Source: JBOHNM01 sp050730675
GTDB taxonomy: Bacteria; Planctomycetota; Phycisphaerae; Phycisphaerales; UBA1924
Direction: 5' to 3'
Length of the DNA stretch: 46,854 nucleotides
Assembly (NCBI GenBank): GCA_050730675.1
Contig: JBOHNM010000011.1
Span: forward strand, 1-46,854
Part shown: piece by piece, positions 6,926-14,750 of the stretch
How positions within the stretch are numbered: the first letter of the stretch is position 1
How the letters are laid out: every line of letters starts with the position of its first letter
Program-made: the position numbers and the translations under genes
Notes under the pieces: generated by a model
The model's database searches: none
What the model saw: the letters and a program-made list of their open reading frames with translations, nothing else
What the model was told of the DNA's origin: nothing

Positions 6926-8244
6926 GCCAACTGCTTCTTGAGGATCTGCCCGAACCGCCACACGTCATGGAACGAGTTGTACAGCGGCACCGGCGCCGCC
7001 CGGACCACGTCCGGCTCGCGGAAGTCCGTGATCACCCCCTCGCGCTGCAGCGCCGCGTGGAACGACTTCGCCTCCCGCGAAACCACCAACGACAACTGGC
7101 ACCCGCGCTGCCCCTCATCCCGCGGCGTCGCCACCGTGATCGCCCCTGGTTTTCGCTCGTTTACGCGGTCGATCAGCCACTCCAGGTACCCCGTCAGCTT
7201 CAGCGACTTCTCCCTCAAGGCCGCCATGCCGACCTTGTCGTAAATCTCCAGCGACACCCGCACCGGCGTCAGCGAGAAGATCGGTGGGTTGCTGATCTGC
7301 CACCGGTCCGCCGTCGGCACCGGGGAAAAATCCGGCCCCATCTTGAAGCGCGTCGCCTCGTCGTTCCCCCACCACCCCGCGAACTGCTTGAGCTTCGAGT
7401 CCCGCGCGTGCCGCTCGTGCACGTACGCCCCCGCGATCGCCCCGGGTCCGCTGTTCAGATACTTGTAGCTGCACCAGCACGCAAAGTCCGCGTTCCACTC
7501 GTGCAGCTTCAGCACCACATTCCCCGCCGCGTGTGCCAGGTCCCACCCTGCGATCGCCCCAACCTCGTGGGCGGCCTTGGTGATCGTCGGCATGTCCATG
7601 AATTGCCCGGTCGAGTAGTTCACCGCCCCCAGCATCACCAGCGCCACCTTCGATCCCTCGCGCCGGATCGTCTCGACCACGTCCTCCGTCCGCAGCGTCC
7701 GCTCCCCCGCCCGAGGCCGCAGCCGCACCACCGCCTCGCTCGGCACAAATCCGTGCAAATCGGCCTGGCTCCCCACCGCGTACGAGTCCGACGGGAACGC
7801 CGCATCCTCGATCACGATCTTGTACCGCTGCGCCGTCGGCCGGTAGAACGACACCATCAGCAGGTGCAGGTTCACCGTCAGCGAGTTCATCACCACCACC
7901 TCGTGCGGCAGCCCCCCCACCAGCCGCGCCGCCATCTCGCGCAATTCCCGGTGGTACGGCAGCCACGGGTGCTTCCCGTGCACATGCCCCTCCACGCCCA
8001 GCTCCGCCCAGTCGCGCAGCTCCGTCTCCAGCGCCCCCCGCACCCCCCGCGGCTGCAACCCCAGCGAGTTGCCCGTCAGGTAGACGCACGCCTCCCCCGC
8101 CGCCGGATGCCCCGCCAGCTCCGGGAACGCCCGCGCCAGCGACCCGATCGTCGGGAGATGAAACTGCTCCCGGCACCCGCGCAGCGGGTCCGCCAGGTCC
8201 ATCTCCCGCGCAAAGCCCTCGTCATCCCGGTAGGTCGCGTGCAT
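6922..8244 (-). CDS. kynU: Kynureninase
   Basis: A 440-residue PLP enzyme that would cleave 3-hydroxykynurenine to 3-hydroxyanthranilate and alanine. Fold-type I features are clear: YLTGNSLGLQP near 55, GWDLAHAAGN near 233 with the PLP-ring aspartate, and SYKYLNSGPG, whose lysine (about residue 261) forms the Schiff base. GWWGNDEATRF and PPIFSL are kynureninase-specific segments. In-frame alternative starts lie at 8253 (ATG) and 8274 (GTG). I prefer the ATG at 8244 because CATAAT lies 7 nt upstream and no ribosome binding site is visible. The stop overlaps the start of the KMO-formamidase gene by four bases (ATGA), so this is the first gene of that operon. It is divergent from the S1-like gene. 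Confidence 0.9.
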   Translation of the reverse strand: MHATYRDDEGFAREMDLADPLRGCREQFHLPTIGSLARAFPELAGHPAAGEACVYLTGNSLGLQPRGVRGALETELRDWAELGVEGHVHGKHPWLPYHRELREMAARLVGGLPHEVVVMNSLTVNLHLLMVSFYRPTAQRYKIVIEDAAFPSDSYAVGSQADLHGFVPSEAVVRLRPRAGERTLRTEDVVETIRREGSKVALVMLGAVNYSTGQFMDMPTITKAAHEVGAIAGWDLAHAAGNVVLKLHEWNADFACWCSYKYLNSGPGAIAGAYVHERHARDSKLKQFAGWWGNDEATRFKMGPDFSPVPTADRWQISNPPIFSLTPVRVSLEIYDKVGMAALREKSLKLTGYLEWLIDRVNERKPGAITVATPRDEGQRGCQLSLVVSREAKSFHAALQREGVITDFREPDVVRAAPVPLYNSFHDVWRFGQILKKQLA

Positions 8245-8251
8245 TGCGGGC

Positions 8252-8257
8252 ATTATG
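8252..8257 (-). promoter_or_regulatory. -10-like hexamer 7 nt before kynU
   Basis: CATAAT on the minus strand is followed by GCCCGCA and the ATG at 8244. There is no Shine-Dalgarno sequence, and the geometry fits a leaderless transcript. No clear -35 element is seen about 17 nt upstream. Confidence 0.4.
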
Positions 8258-8514
8258 GCATCCCATCCCGCCACCCGCCGCCCCGCGCAGGACCCGCCGA
8301 TTCAGGCGGTCCCCGGCGCGAAGTTCACCCAATCCGCCCACATGGGCCCGGAAACTCGTGGCGAAACGCGGGAAGATGCTTAGACTTCCCTTCCCCACCG
8401 CCAAATGGCGGGGCGGTCGCCCGCTTGCCGGCCCAGCCGGACCGGACGCCCGCGGCTCGGCCCGGTTGCTCGGGCATGTGTTTTGAGCGGGGTCATCGTC
8501 CTTTGAGCACGCAC

Positions 8515-10164
8515 ATGCAACCCGAGAACACGCCGTCGCCCGCCCCCGAGTCCGCTCCCTCCACCACGCCCGCACCGGAGGCCGCGGCACCCGCCGCCCC
8601 CGCCCCCAAGGGCCCCAACATGGCCGGCCTCCCGTCCATCGCCAAGGCCCAGGTCATCGGGTCTGAGGGTGAGGCCCCACGCGGCCCGCGCCGCTTCGAT
8701 GGTGGCGGCGGCGGTGGTGGCCCCCGTGGCCCGCGTCGCGATACCGCCGACACCCAGGAGAAGGCGCCCAACACGCGCACCCACCTCCAGGCGGCCAACG
8801 ACGACACCAAGAAAGAACGCATCGACGCCGAGCTGCACGCCGAGATCGAGGCGATGCTCAACGCCAGCGCCGAGGACCAGGACAGGGTCGCCGCGGCCAA
8901 GACGAAGAAGCCCGTGATCGCCGGCCGCCCCGCCGCCATCCGCGGCCCGCGCGTCGTGCAGTCCGGCCGCGAGCACCGCACCGGTAAGATCGTCTCGGTC
9001 GGCCCGTCGGACATCTTTATCGAGTTCGGCCCCAAGGAACTCGGCGTCGTGCAGCGCATCCAGTTCAAGGACGACGAGGTCCCGGCCGTCGGCGCCGAGC
9101 TCGAGGTCGTCATCGAGCGCTTCAGCGCCGAAGAGTCGCTGTTCATCTGCCGCAAGCCCGGCAGCGTCCAGAAGGCCGCGTGGGAGATGCTCGACATCGG
9201 CCAGGTGGTCGAGGCCCGCGTGACCGGAACCAACAAGGGCGGCCTCGAGCTCGAGGTCGCCGGCCATCGCGCGTTCATGCCCGCCAGTCAGGCGTCGCTC
9301 GACCGCGTGGCGGACCTGAGCGTCTTCGTCGGTGAGAAGTTCCCCTGCACCGTCGTCCAGCTCGACCGGCGCGGTGCCGGCAACATCGTGCTGAGCCGGC
9401 GCGACATGCTCAAGGAAGAGCGCAAGGTCCAGGCCGAGAAGCTCAAGGCCACCCTCGCCGAGGGCCAGACGATGGAGGGCACCGTCCGCAAGATCATGCC
9501 CTTCGGCGCGTTCATCGACCTCGGCGGCATCGACGGCCTCTGCCACATCAGCGACATGACCTGGGACCGCGTCACCCCCACCGAGAAGAACGTCGCCAAG
9601 TACGTGAAGGAGGGCGACAAGGTCAAGGTCAAGGTCCTCAAGATCGACGAAGAGAACAAGCGCATCGCCCTGGGCATCAAGCAGCTCGCCGAGGACCCCT
9701 TCGCCGTCGCGGTGAAGGACATCGTCGAGGGTGTCGAGGTGATGGGCCGGGTCGTCCGAATGACCGAGTTCGGCGCGTTCCTCGAGATCGCCCCGGGCGT
9801 CGACGGCCTGGTGCATATCTCCGAGATCGCCCGGCGCCGCATCAACAAGCCCGAGGATGTGCTCAAGAAGGACGAGGTCGTCAAGGCCAAGGTCCTCAAG
9901 GTCGATCCGCAGACCCGCAAGGTCTCGCTGTCGATCAAGGCCCTCCTCCCGTTCGAGGCGCCGCCGCCCAACAGCCGCGACGCCCGCGGGGCCGAGAAGG
10001 CCGCCGAGCGCGCCAAGCGCGACGCCGAGCGGATGGCCGAGCTCGAGAAGGAAACTCCCGAGCTGCGCCGCAAGCGCGAGCAGTTCCGCAACAAGAACCT
10101 CAAGGGCGGCTTCGGCAAGAACAAGGACACCAACCCGTTCGGCTTGACGCTCGGGATGCGGTAA
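8515..10164 (+). CDS. rpsA: Ribosomal protein S1-like protein with four S1 domains
   Basis: A 549-residue RNA-binding protein. S1/OB domains lie at about residues 152-214, 228-297, 316-390 and 405-476; the last two are the most canonical (GTVRKIMPFGAFIDL with GLCHISDM, and GRVVRMTEFGAFLEI with GLVHISEI). The first 150 residues are unusual: Pro/Ala-rich, then an Arg-Gly/poly-Gly patch (PRGPRRFDGGGGGGGPRG at 56-73), then an acidic helix. The C-terminal 70 residues are highly charged. In other bacteria S1 helps the 30S subunit bind mRNA. The upstream gap of about 270 bases has no clear promoter. An in-frame ATG at 8476 is a possible alternative start. The reading frame stays open far upstream, but only as antisense to kynureninase. 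A terminator follows. Confidence 0.85.
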   Translation: MQPENTPSPAPESAPSTTPAPEAAAPAAPAPKGPNMAGLPSIAKAQVIGSEGEAPRGPRRFDGGGGGGGPRGPRRDTADTQEKAPNTRTHLQAANDDTKKERIDAELHAEIEAMLNASAEDQDRVAAAKTKKPVIAGRPAAIRGPRVVQSGREHRTGKIVSVGPSDIFIEFGPKELGVVQRIQFKDDEVPAVGAELEVVIERFSAEESLFICRKPGSVQKAAWEMLDIGQVVEARVTGTNKGGLELEVAGHRAFMPASQASLDRVADLSVFVGEKFPCTVVQLDRRGAGNIVLSRRDMLKEERKVQAEKLKATLAEGQTMEGTVRKIMPFGAFIDLGGIDGLCHISDMTWDRVTPTEKNVAKYVKEGDKVKVKVLKIDEENKRIALGIKQLAEDPFAVAVKDIVEGVEVMGRVVRMTEFGAFLEIAPGVDGLVHISEIARRRINKPEDVLKKDEVVKAKVLKVDPQTRKVSLSIKALLPFEAPPPNSRDARGAEKAAERAKRDAERMAELEKETPELRRKREQFRNKNLKGGFGKNKDTNPFGLTLGMR

Positions 10165-10187
10165 GTCCTCAAGATGTTCTGAATCCT

Positions 10188-10217
10188 CAAAGCCCCGGCT
10201 TCGGTCGGGGCTTTTTT
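10188..10217 (+). terminator. Rho-independent terminator after the S1-like gene
   Basis: AAAGCCCCG and CGGGGCTTTTTT form a strong stem around a short GCTTCGGT loop, followed by a T run. It starts about 24 bases after the S1-like stop codon. Confidence 0.85.
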
Positions 10218-10296
10218 CATTGCGGACAAGTGCAGCGACGTTGTGGCCGCACGCCTTTGCCAATGTCCGGAGGCGAGTCGGGCCGATCATCACCAA

Positions 10297-11079
10297 ATGC
10301 ACCCCACAGTTTTAACCGCCGCCGCGATTGTCATCTTCGCCACACCTGCGATCGCTCAGGTGACCGTCACCTCTTCATTACGAAACTGCATGGCATCGGT
10401 CTACAGCGACGATCCGGATCGAACCGCAAACAACGACACATTTCAACAACAGCCAGCAGGTATCGACTGGACAACCTCGCAAGGCTCGGTACAGCTCTTG
10501 TCGCTGTCGTCGGCGACACAGCCACTCGCGACTGCACATGCGTACTTCAACAGCGGCGTCATACGCAACGAATCGGGTGAACCGACGTTCTTCGGCGTGG
10601 GCGAATTCAGCGGCTCTGCAAGAGTCACTGATCCAATGGGAACCTCAATGGCTGGCTCTGGGCTTGGATGGTCTGTGGAGTTCGAGGTCGAAACAATGCA
10701 GCGCTATTCCTTGACCGCAAGCGTGAGCACATTTGCGTTCAGTGGTGATTCATTCCAGCTTGCACAATGCACTTGGAGCATTCTGATATTCCGCATCGTC
10801 GATGGTGACTGGGAAAGCACCGTTGGAGGCCGCGAGGGATCTGCGAGCAATGGGGCCAACCAAGTGACGTTTTCGGAGTCCGGAGTGCTCACTCCCGGAC
10901 GCTACGCATTTGCCGCCGGTGAGTTTTCCGATTTCCGGACTACTGGACCGATGGTGTTCAATTCCGGGTACATGCAATTCAGCTTCGCGCTGCCGGGTCC
11001 ATCGAGTTTCGTCCTCATCTGCGGCTTGGGCGTTCCGCTCGCAATGCGACGCAGATCGGGTCTCAGCACAGTACGTTGA
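10297..11079 (+). CDS. Exported protein with PEP-CTERM-like sorting tail
   Basis: A 260-residue secreted protein. A signal peptide (residues 1-20, ending TPAIA) precedes a beta-rich, Ser/Thr-rich domain of unknown family with four cysteines. The C-terminus, LPGPSSFVLICGLGVPLAMRRR, has the PEP-CTERM layout: a proline-containing motif, a short hydrophobic span and a basic tail. By family knowledge such tails are handled by an exosortase-type system. Base composition is visibly less GC-rich than in neighbouring housekeeping genes, as in the exported protein at 29765. An in-frame start at 10243 is rejected because it would bury the signal peptide. The gene converges on the dUTPase gene with a gap of 17 bases. 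Confidence 0.65.
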   Translation: MHPTVLTAAAIVIFATPAIAQVTVTSSLRNCMASVYSDDPDRTANNDTFQQQPAGIDWTTSQGSVQLLSLSSATQPLATAHAYFNSGVIRNESGEPTFFGVGEFSGSARVTDPMGTSMAGSGLGWSVEFEVETMQRYSLTASVSTFAFSGDSFQLAQCTWSILIFRIVDGDWESTVGGREGSASNGANQVTFSESGVLTPGRYAFAAGEFSDFRTTGPMVFNSGYMQFSFALPGPSSFVLICGLGVPLAMRRRSGLSTVR

Positions 11080-11096
11080 GGCCCCTTGACACAAAG

Positions 11097-11558
11097 TTAG
11101 TGCCCACCCGTTGAACCGAAGCCTCCCGCCCCCCGCCCCGTCGCGGAGAGCTCATCCACGACCGTGAGTTTGGCGTGGCTCACCGGCGCGACGACCATCT
11201 GGGCGATGCGGGCGGCGTGCTGCACCACGTACGGCTCGCGGCCGAGGTTGATCAGGGCCACCTTCATCTCGCCGCGGTAGTCGGCATCGACCGTGCCGGG
11301 GGCGTTGGCGACGGTGACGCCGAACTTGGTCGCCAGGCCGGAGCGCGGGCGGATCTGGGCCTCATATCCCGGCGGCAGGGCCACCGCGAAGCCGAGGGGG
11401 ATCATGGCGATCGCTCCCGGCGCGATCGTCACCTGCTCCCCCCCACCCTCCGGCAGGCAGGCGTGCAGGTCCATCCCCGCGGCCAGTTCGGTCTGGTAGG
11501 CCGGAAGGGTGGCGCGGGGGGACAGGAGTTTGATTGGCACGGTAATGGGCTGGGTCAT
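11097..11558 (-). CDS. dut: dUTP diphosphatase
   Basis: A 153-residue trimeric-type dUTPase, which hydrolyses dUTP to dUMP and pyrophosphate. All five family motifs are present in order: AGMDLHACL (I), PRSGLA (II), GTVDADYRGE (III), RIAQMV (IV) and the glycine-rich C-terminal arm RGAGGFGSTG (V). Length is normal. The ATG at 11558 is chosen over an in-frame upstream TTG. It lies 59 bases after the ACMS decarboxylase gene on the same strand and may be the last gene of that unit, although its role (dNTP pool cleansing, dTMP supply) is unrelated to tryptophan breakdown. Confidence 0.93.
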   Translation of the reverse strand: MTQPITVPIKLLSPRATLPAYQTELAAGMDLHACLPEGGGEQVTIAPGAIAMIPLGFAVALPPGYEAQIRPRSGLATKFGVTVANAPGTVDADYRGEMKVALINLGREPYVVQHAARIAQMVVAPVSHAKLTVVDELSATGRGAGGFGSTGGH

Positions 11559-11583
11559 GGTTGGCGCTGGAAGAGGGGAAAAG

Positions 11584-11606
11584 CTCAAAGTTCAAAGTTC
11601 AAATTG
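11584..11606. repeat. CAAAGTT tandem word repeat
   Basis: Three head-to-tail units built on CAAAGTT(C) lie in the gap between the ACMS decarboxylase and dUTPase genes. Confidence 0.5.
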
Positions 11607-11617
11607 AGACACTGCCG

Positions 11618-12670
11618 TCAGGGAAGTCCAAGAAAGGCGGCGGCCGAGCGGTGGAGGAGGTCGGCGCGAGTTTCCGGGTCGAGGTCGGTCATGGATTCGA
11701 TCATGGTCCCGGGGCGGTCCTCGCCGAGGGGGAAGGGGTAGTCTGAGCCAAGGGCGATGCGGGCGGAGCCGAAGAGCCGCAGGAGTTCGCGCAGAGCGTG
11801 CGGCTCGTGCGTGAGCGAGTCCACCCAGAACCGCGCGGGGAGGCCGTTGGCGGCGTCGGCCAGGTACTTGCGCGGGGCGATCTTGTTGTCCACGGCGCAC
11901 AGGTCCGGTCGTGCCTCAAACCCGTGTTGGATGCGGCCGATCGTGCCGGGGAACGACCCGCCGCCGTGGGCGAAGGCCAGCCGCAGCGAGGGCGCGGCCT
12001 CGAGCAAGCCCGAAAACAGTACCGACGTGATCGCCAGGCACGTCTCGGCGGGCATGCCGACCAGCCACGAGCCCCAGTACTTGCTCATGCGCTGCGGGGC
12101 CAGCATGTCCCACGGGTGGACAAAGACCGCCGCGCCGAGGTTGGACGCACGCTTGAAGAACTCGCGGAGCTCCGGCTCGCCGAGATTCATCCCGTTGACG
12201 TTCGTCCCGATCTGGACGCCCCGAAGCCCCAGTTCGCCCACGCACCGCTCAAGTTCGCGGCACGCCGCATCGACATCCTGCAACGGCACCGTCCCCAACC
12301 CGGCGAACCGCCTCGGTTGATCGCGCACGATCCCGGCGATGTGGTCGTTCAGCAGGCGCGAAAGGTCCAGCGCGTGCGCGATCTTCGCCCAGTAGGAGAA
12401 CATCACGGGCACCGTGCTCAGCACCTGGACCGTCACGCCGGTGGCGTCCATCTCGCGCGCGCGCACCGCGGGGTCCCAGCAGTTGTGGCCGATCTCACGA
12501 AAGAATTTTTGCGGCGTCGATCCGTCCACACTCGTGGTCTGCTGCATCCGTGCGCAGCACGGCTTGCTGGGATCGTGGGCTAGCTCCACCCACCCGGCGT
12601 ACCCCGATCGCTGCGTCCAACTGGGCCAGCGCTCGGGAAGGATGTGGGTGTGGAGGTCGATCTTCGGCAT
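11618..12670 (-). CDS. nbaD: 2-amino-3-carboxymuconate-6-semialdehyde decarboxylase (ACMSD)
   Basis: A 350-residue metal-dependent decarboxylase of the amidohydrolase superfamily. It converts ACMS to 2-aminomuconate semialdehyde and so diverts 3-hydroxyanthranilate carbon away from quinolinate and NAD. The zinc ligands are recognisable: His7 and His9 in the N-terminal HTH, His185 in VHPWDM and Asp310 in GSDYPFP; His235 in AHGGG is the expected catalytic histidine. NCWDP, STVPVMFSYWAK, WLVGMPAET and RPDLCAxDN match animal ACMSD almost word for word. The gene follows the zinc-ribbon membrane protein and the 3-hydroxyanthranilate dioxygenase gene on the same strand. Confidence 0.93.
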   Translation of the reverse strand: MPKIDLHTHILPERWPSWTQRSGYAGWVELAHDPSKPCCARMQQTTSVDGSTPQKFFREIGHNCWDPAVRAREMDATGVTVQVLSTVPVMFSYWAKIAHALDLSRLLNDHIAGIVRDQPRRFAGLGTVPLQDVDAACRELERCVGELGLRGVQIGTNVNGMNLGEPELREFFKRASNLGAAVFVHPWDMLAPQRMSKYWGSWLVGMPAETCLAITSVLFSGLLEAAPSLRLAFAHGGGSFPGTIGRIQHGFEARPDLCAVDNKIAPRKYLADAANGLPARFWVDSLTHEPHALRELLRLFGSARIALGSDYPFPLGEDRPGTMIESMTDLDPETRADLLHRSAAAFLGLP

Positions 12671-12726
12671 AGGTCAATGTCAATCCTGCGGCATCGTCGG
12701 CGCCGCTTGGCGTTCAATCAAGTCAC

Positions 12727-13251
12727 TCACGTTGTCATGGCCACGCGGCCGCACTCCGGACAAACGTTCCTCGACAGCCCGCGCACGTCGTAGCCACACG
12801 CGCGGCATCGACCTGGAATCGCGGCCAGTTGTGCCAGTCTGGCCAGGGCCAGCGCCGCGCCACTGAAAAACAGCACGGGCCACCACAGCGGCAGCCACCA
12901 CATGTCGAATGTGTGCGTGACAGGAGGCGCCGCGGCGATCGTCATGACCAAGTCCGAGTGCGACGGACGCCACCGTGCCGGCGCCCACACCTGGGCTCGC
13001 GTGTTGGTGCCGGCGAACTGCCAGAGCGGATACTCCACACCTTCCGGCCAATCAACGATGAGGTTGTGCGAAGACTTGCCGACGGCGATCGAGCCGTGAC
13101 CGAGGATGCCCCCCCACTCGCCGCTTGCTCCGACCCACGGCGTGAGCACGCTCACGGCCATCAGCACCAGCGAGATCACCGCGCCTGCGCAGCAGGCCCA
13201 CGCCGCCAGCCTGTAAGAACGCGCCGACAGCGCCACGGGCAATCTCCTCAT
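12727..13251 (-). CDS. Membrane protein with C-terminal CGYD-type zinc ribbon
   Basis: A 174-residue protein with a hydrophobic N-terminal span (about 16-42), a Trp-rich extracytoplasmic middle, a second span (about 116-140) and a C-terminal zinc ribbon, CRACGYDVRGL then CPECG. It has the same architecture as the protein at 57-572. It sits between 3-hydroxyanthranilate dioxygenase (25-base gap) and ACMS decarboxylase (56-base gap), so it is probably cotranscribed with two pathway enzymes. GTG at 13254 and earlier in-frame starts are possible; no ribosome binding site decides between them. Function is unknown. Confidence 0.6.
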   Translation of the reverse strand: MRRLPVALSARSYRLAAWACCAGAVISLVLMAVSVLTPWVGASGEWGGILGHGSIAVGKSSHNLIVDWPEGVEYPLWQFAGTNTRAQVWAPARWRPSHSDLVMTIAAAPPVTHTFDMWWLPLWWPVLFFSGAALALARLAQLAAIPGRCRACGYDVRGLSRNVCPECGRVAMTT

Positions 13252-13276
13252 CACGCACCAATGAGAATCAACTGGT

Positions 13277-13951
13277 TCATCGCTTACCACTCCCGGCGCC
13301 GGCACGCTTCTTGGACTTCGGAGCGCCGGCGGACTTGGACTTACGCGCGGTGCTCGCGGACTTTGCGGGCTCCGCCGCCTTCACCTTCCCACCCTTCAAC
13401 TCGATCGCGCCGGCGCGGACGATGATGGTGCCGCAGTGCTTGCAGGTGCGCCGGTCCTCGGGCCCACTCCAGAAATCCTCCATGATGACCTTCAGGTCCT
13501 CGTCGATCTTCTTGAGCCGCCAGCGGGTCTCGTGGACCAGGTGGTCGCACTTGTCGCAGTACCAGCGCAGGCCGTCGAGCTGGCCCTCGGGGCGAGGGAA
13601 CTCGACGATGAGGCCGAGCGTGCCCTTGGGCCGCTGCGGGCGGTGCGGCACCCAGCGCGGCAGCAGAAACAGTTCGCCCTCCTTGATCACCACCTCGTGC
13701 GGCGTGCTGCCGTCAAGCGGACGTATGCGCACGGCGATCGTCCCCTTGAGCTGGTAGAACAGCTCCTCGGTCGGGTTGACGTGGTAGTCGTTGCGGGTGT
13801 TGGGCCCGCCGCTGACGAAGACCACCGCGTCGGGCGAATCGGCGAAGAGCTGCTTGTTGCTGACGGGCGGAACAAGGTGCCTGGCGTTCTGCTTGATCCA
13901 CGTGGGGAGGTGGACCTTGCGGTCGGCGATCGGCGAGGTGAGGGTGACCAT
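13277..13951 (-). CDS. nbaC: 3-hydroxyanthranilate 3,4-dioxygenase with basic C-terminal tail
   Basis: A 224-residue cupin dioxygenase that opens the ring of 3-hydroxyanthranilate to give ACMS. By comparison with the bacterial enzyme, the catalytic iron would be held by His57, Glu63 and His103 (motifs NDYHVNPTEE and VPHRPQRP), with Arg53, Arg107 and Glu118 contacting substrate. A second, rubredoxin-like metal site is intact: CDKC (132-135) and CKHC (170-173). Residues about 190-224 are an extra tail of Lys, Ala, Ser and Gly that resembles the tails of bacterial histone-like proteins and is not needed for the cupin fold. TACCCT lies 6 nt before the ATG, and no ribosome binding site is seen. 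It is the first gene of the ACMSD unit. Confidence 0.93.
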   Translation of the reverse strand: MVTLTSPIADRKVHLPTWIKQNARHLVPPVSNKQLFADSPDAVVFVSGGPNTRNDYHVNPTEELFYQLKGTIAVRIRPLDGSTPHEVVIKEGELFLLPRWVPHRPQRPKGTLGLIVEFPRPEGQLDGLRWYCDKCDHLVHETRWRLKKIDEDLKVIMEDFWSGPEDRRTCKHCGTIIVRAGAIELKGGKVKAAEPAKSASTARKSKSAGAPKSKKRAGAGSGKR

Positions 13952-13957
13952 GAAGGC

Positions 13958-13963
13958 AGGGTA
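13958..13963 (-). promoter_or_regulatory. -10-like hexamer 6 nt before nbaC
   Basis: TACCCT on the minus strand is followed by GCCTTC and the ATG at 13951. The geometry matches the TACACT and TACGCT elements before the dehydrogenase and transaldolase genes and suggests a leaderless start. Confidence 0.4.
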
Positions 13964-13972
13964 CCCGATCCG

Positions 13973-14395
13973 CTACGGGGAATAGAGGGCGCGGCCGGTG
14001 ACCATGTCGTAGCCGACCCTTGGTTCGGGGGAGGGGGTGATGGGTTCGGGCGGCGGTGTGACCGCGTGGTCGAGCGATTGAGGTGTGCGGGTGGGAGACG
14101 ATTCAGACGAAGGGCCGTTCGCGCATGGGGAAGGAGCGGGCGTCTTGGGTGGCTCGCCCGGAATCTCCTCGCTTCGCGGCGGGGATTCCGGGGCACCCGT
14201 GGTCGGGGCAGCGGACGCTTGCTGGTTCTTGGCCGCGGGCTTGGGTTTGGGCTCATCCATGAATGCCATGCGGAGGATGGCGCTGGCGGCGCGGATTCGG
14301 TCGGCGTCGGAGCCGCGTTTGGCCTGGATGAGGAGGATGTCGATCGCCTCGAGCTTGCGGGTGGCGAGGGCGGCGTTGAAGGATTCGGGGATCAT
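13973..14395 (-). CDS. Hypothetical protein with helical N-terminus and Pro-rich tail
   Basis: A 140-residue protein. Residues 1-50 look helical (FNAALATRKLEAIDILL, then RIRAASAILRMAF), and the remainder is a disordered Pro/Ser/Glu-rich tail. No signal peptide or membrane span is present. CCGGAGAAACC directly before the ATG at 14395 is a good ribosome binding site; an in-frame extension to 14569 is rejected because it reads through the word repeat at 14414-14447. The stop lies 22 bases before the dioxygenase gene. I do not recognise the family. Confidence 0.5.
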   Translation of the reverse strand: MIPESFNAALATRKLEAIDILLIQAKRGSDADRIRAASAILRMAFMDEPKPKPAAKNQQASAAPTTGAPESPPRSEEIPGEPPKTPAPSPCANGPSSESSPTRTPQSLDHAVTPPPEPITPSPEPRVGYDMVTGRALYSP

Positions 14396-14413
14396 GGTTT
14401 CTCCGGAAAGGAA

Positions 14414-14447
14414 ATCGAACTCAAAGGGCTCGAAGGACTCGAAGGGG
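14414..14447. repeat. Dispersed intergenic word repeat, copy 2
   Basis: An inverted copy of the repeat at 2877-2910. The two share a core of about 22 identical bases (reverse complement CCTTCGAGCCCTTTGAGTTC and the adjoining GAT). It lies just upstream of the gene starting at 14395. Confidence 0.6.
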
Positions 14448-14531
14448 GAAGGCGGAAACGGGGATGGGGAATGTGAAGACGGGTCGCGGAGATAGGAACA
14501 ACGAGGCGGCTCTGCCCATGGGCGGAGGACC

Positions 14532-14672
14532 GCGCCGTTGCGCAATTCGTGGTCCTTCTTTGGGGTCAAGCGCGTGTTTGCATCGGGAATTGTCGATGTC
14601 GATTGAAATATGGAATTTTACGATTGGCGCGGCCTCGCGTGCGCGCCGTTGCGCATTTTGCGGTCACTTCTT
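14532..14672. repeat. Pair of imperfect direct repeats, about 29 bp
   Basis: Bases 14532-14560 and 14643-14672 share GCGCCGTTGCGCA followed by a diverged TTxxGxGGTC and CTTCTT ending. The tract is intergenic and upstream of the exported protein at 14751. TATGCT near 14719, about 30 nt before that start, could be its -10 element. Confidence 0.4.
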
Positions 14673-14750
14673 CTCCGAGAGAAGTTTGCAGGGACGGCTC
14701 GCAATGCCCGAATCCGGGTATGCTGGCAGCCCCCCATTGAGAGCCCAGAG

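Noticed and set aside
4919..7243. 774-codon plus-strand frame
   Set aside because: Lies antisense to the KMO-formamidase and kynureninase genes, is rich in Arg/Pro/His, and has no recognisable domain.
6967..8514. Open frame continuing about 500 codons upstream of the S1-like gene
   Set aside because: It is antisense to kynureninase, Arg/His/Pro-rich and without motifs; open only because of high GC content.
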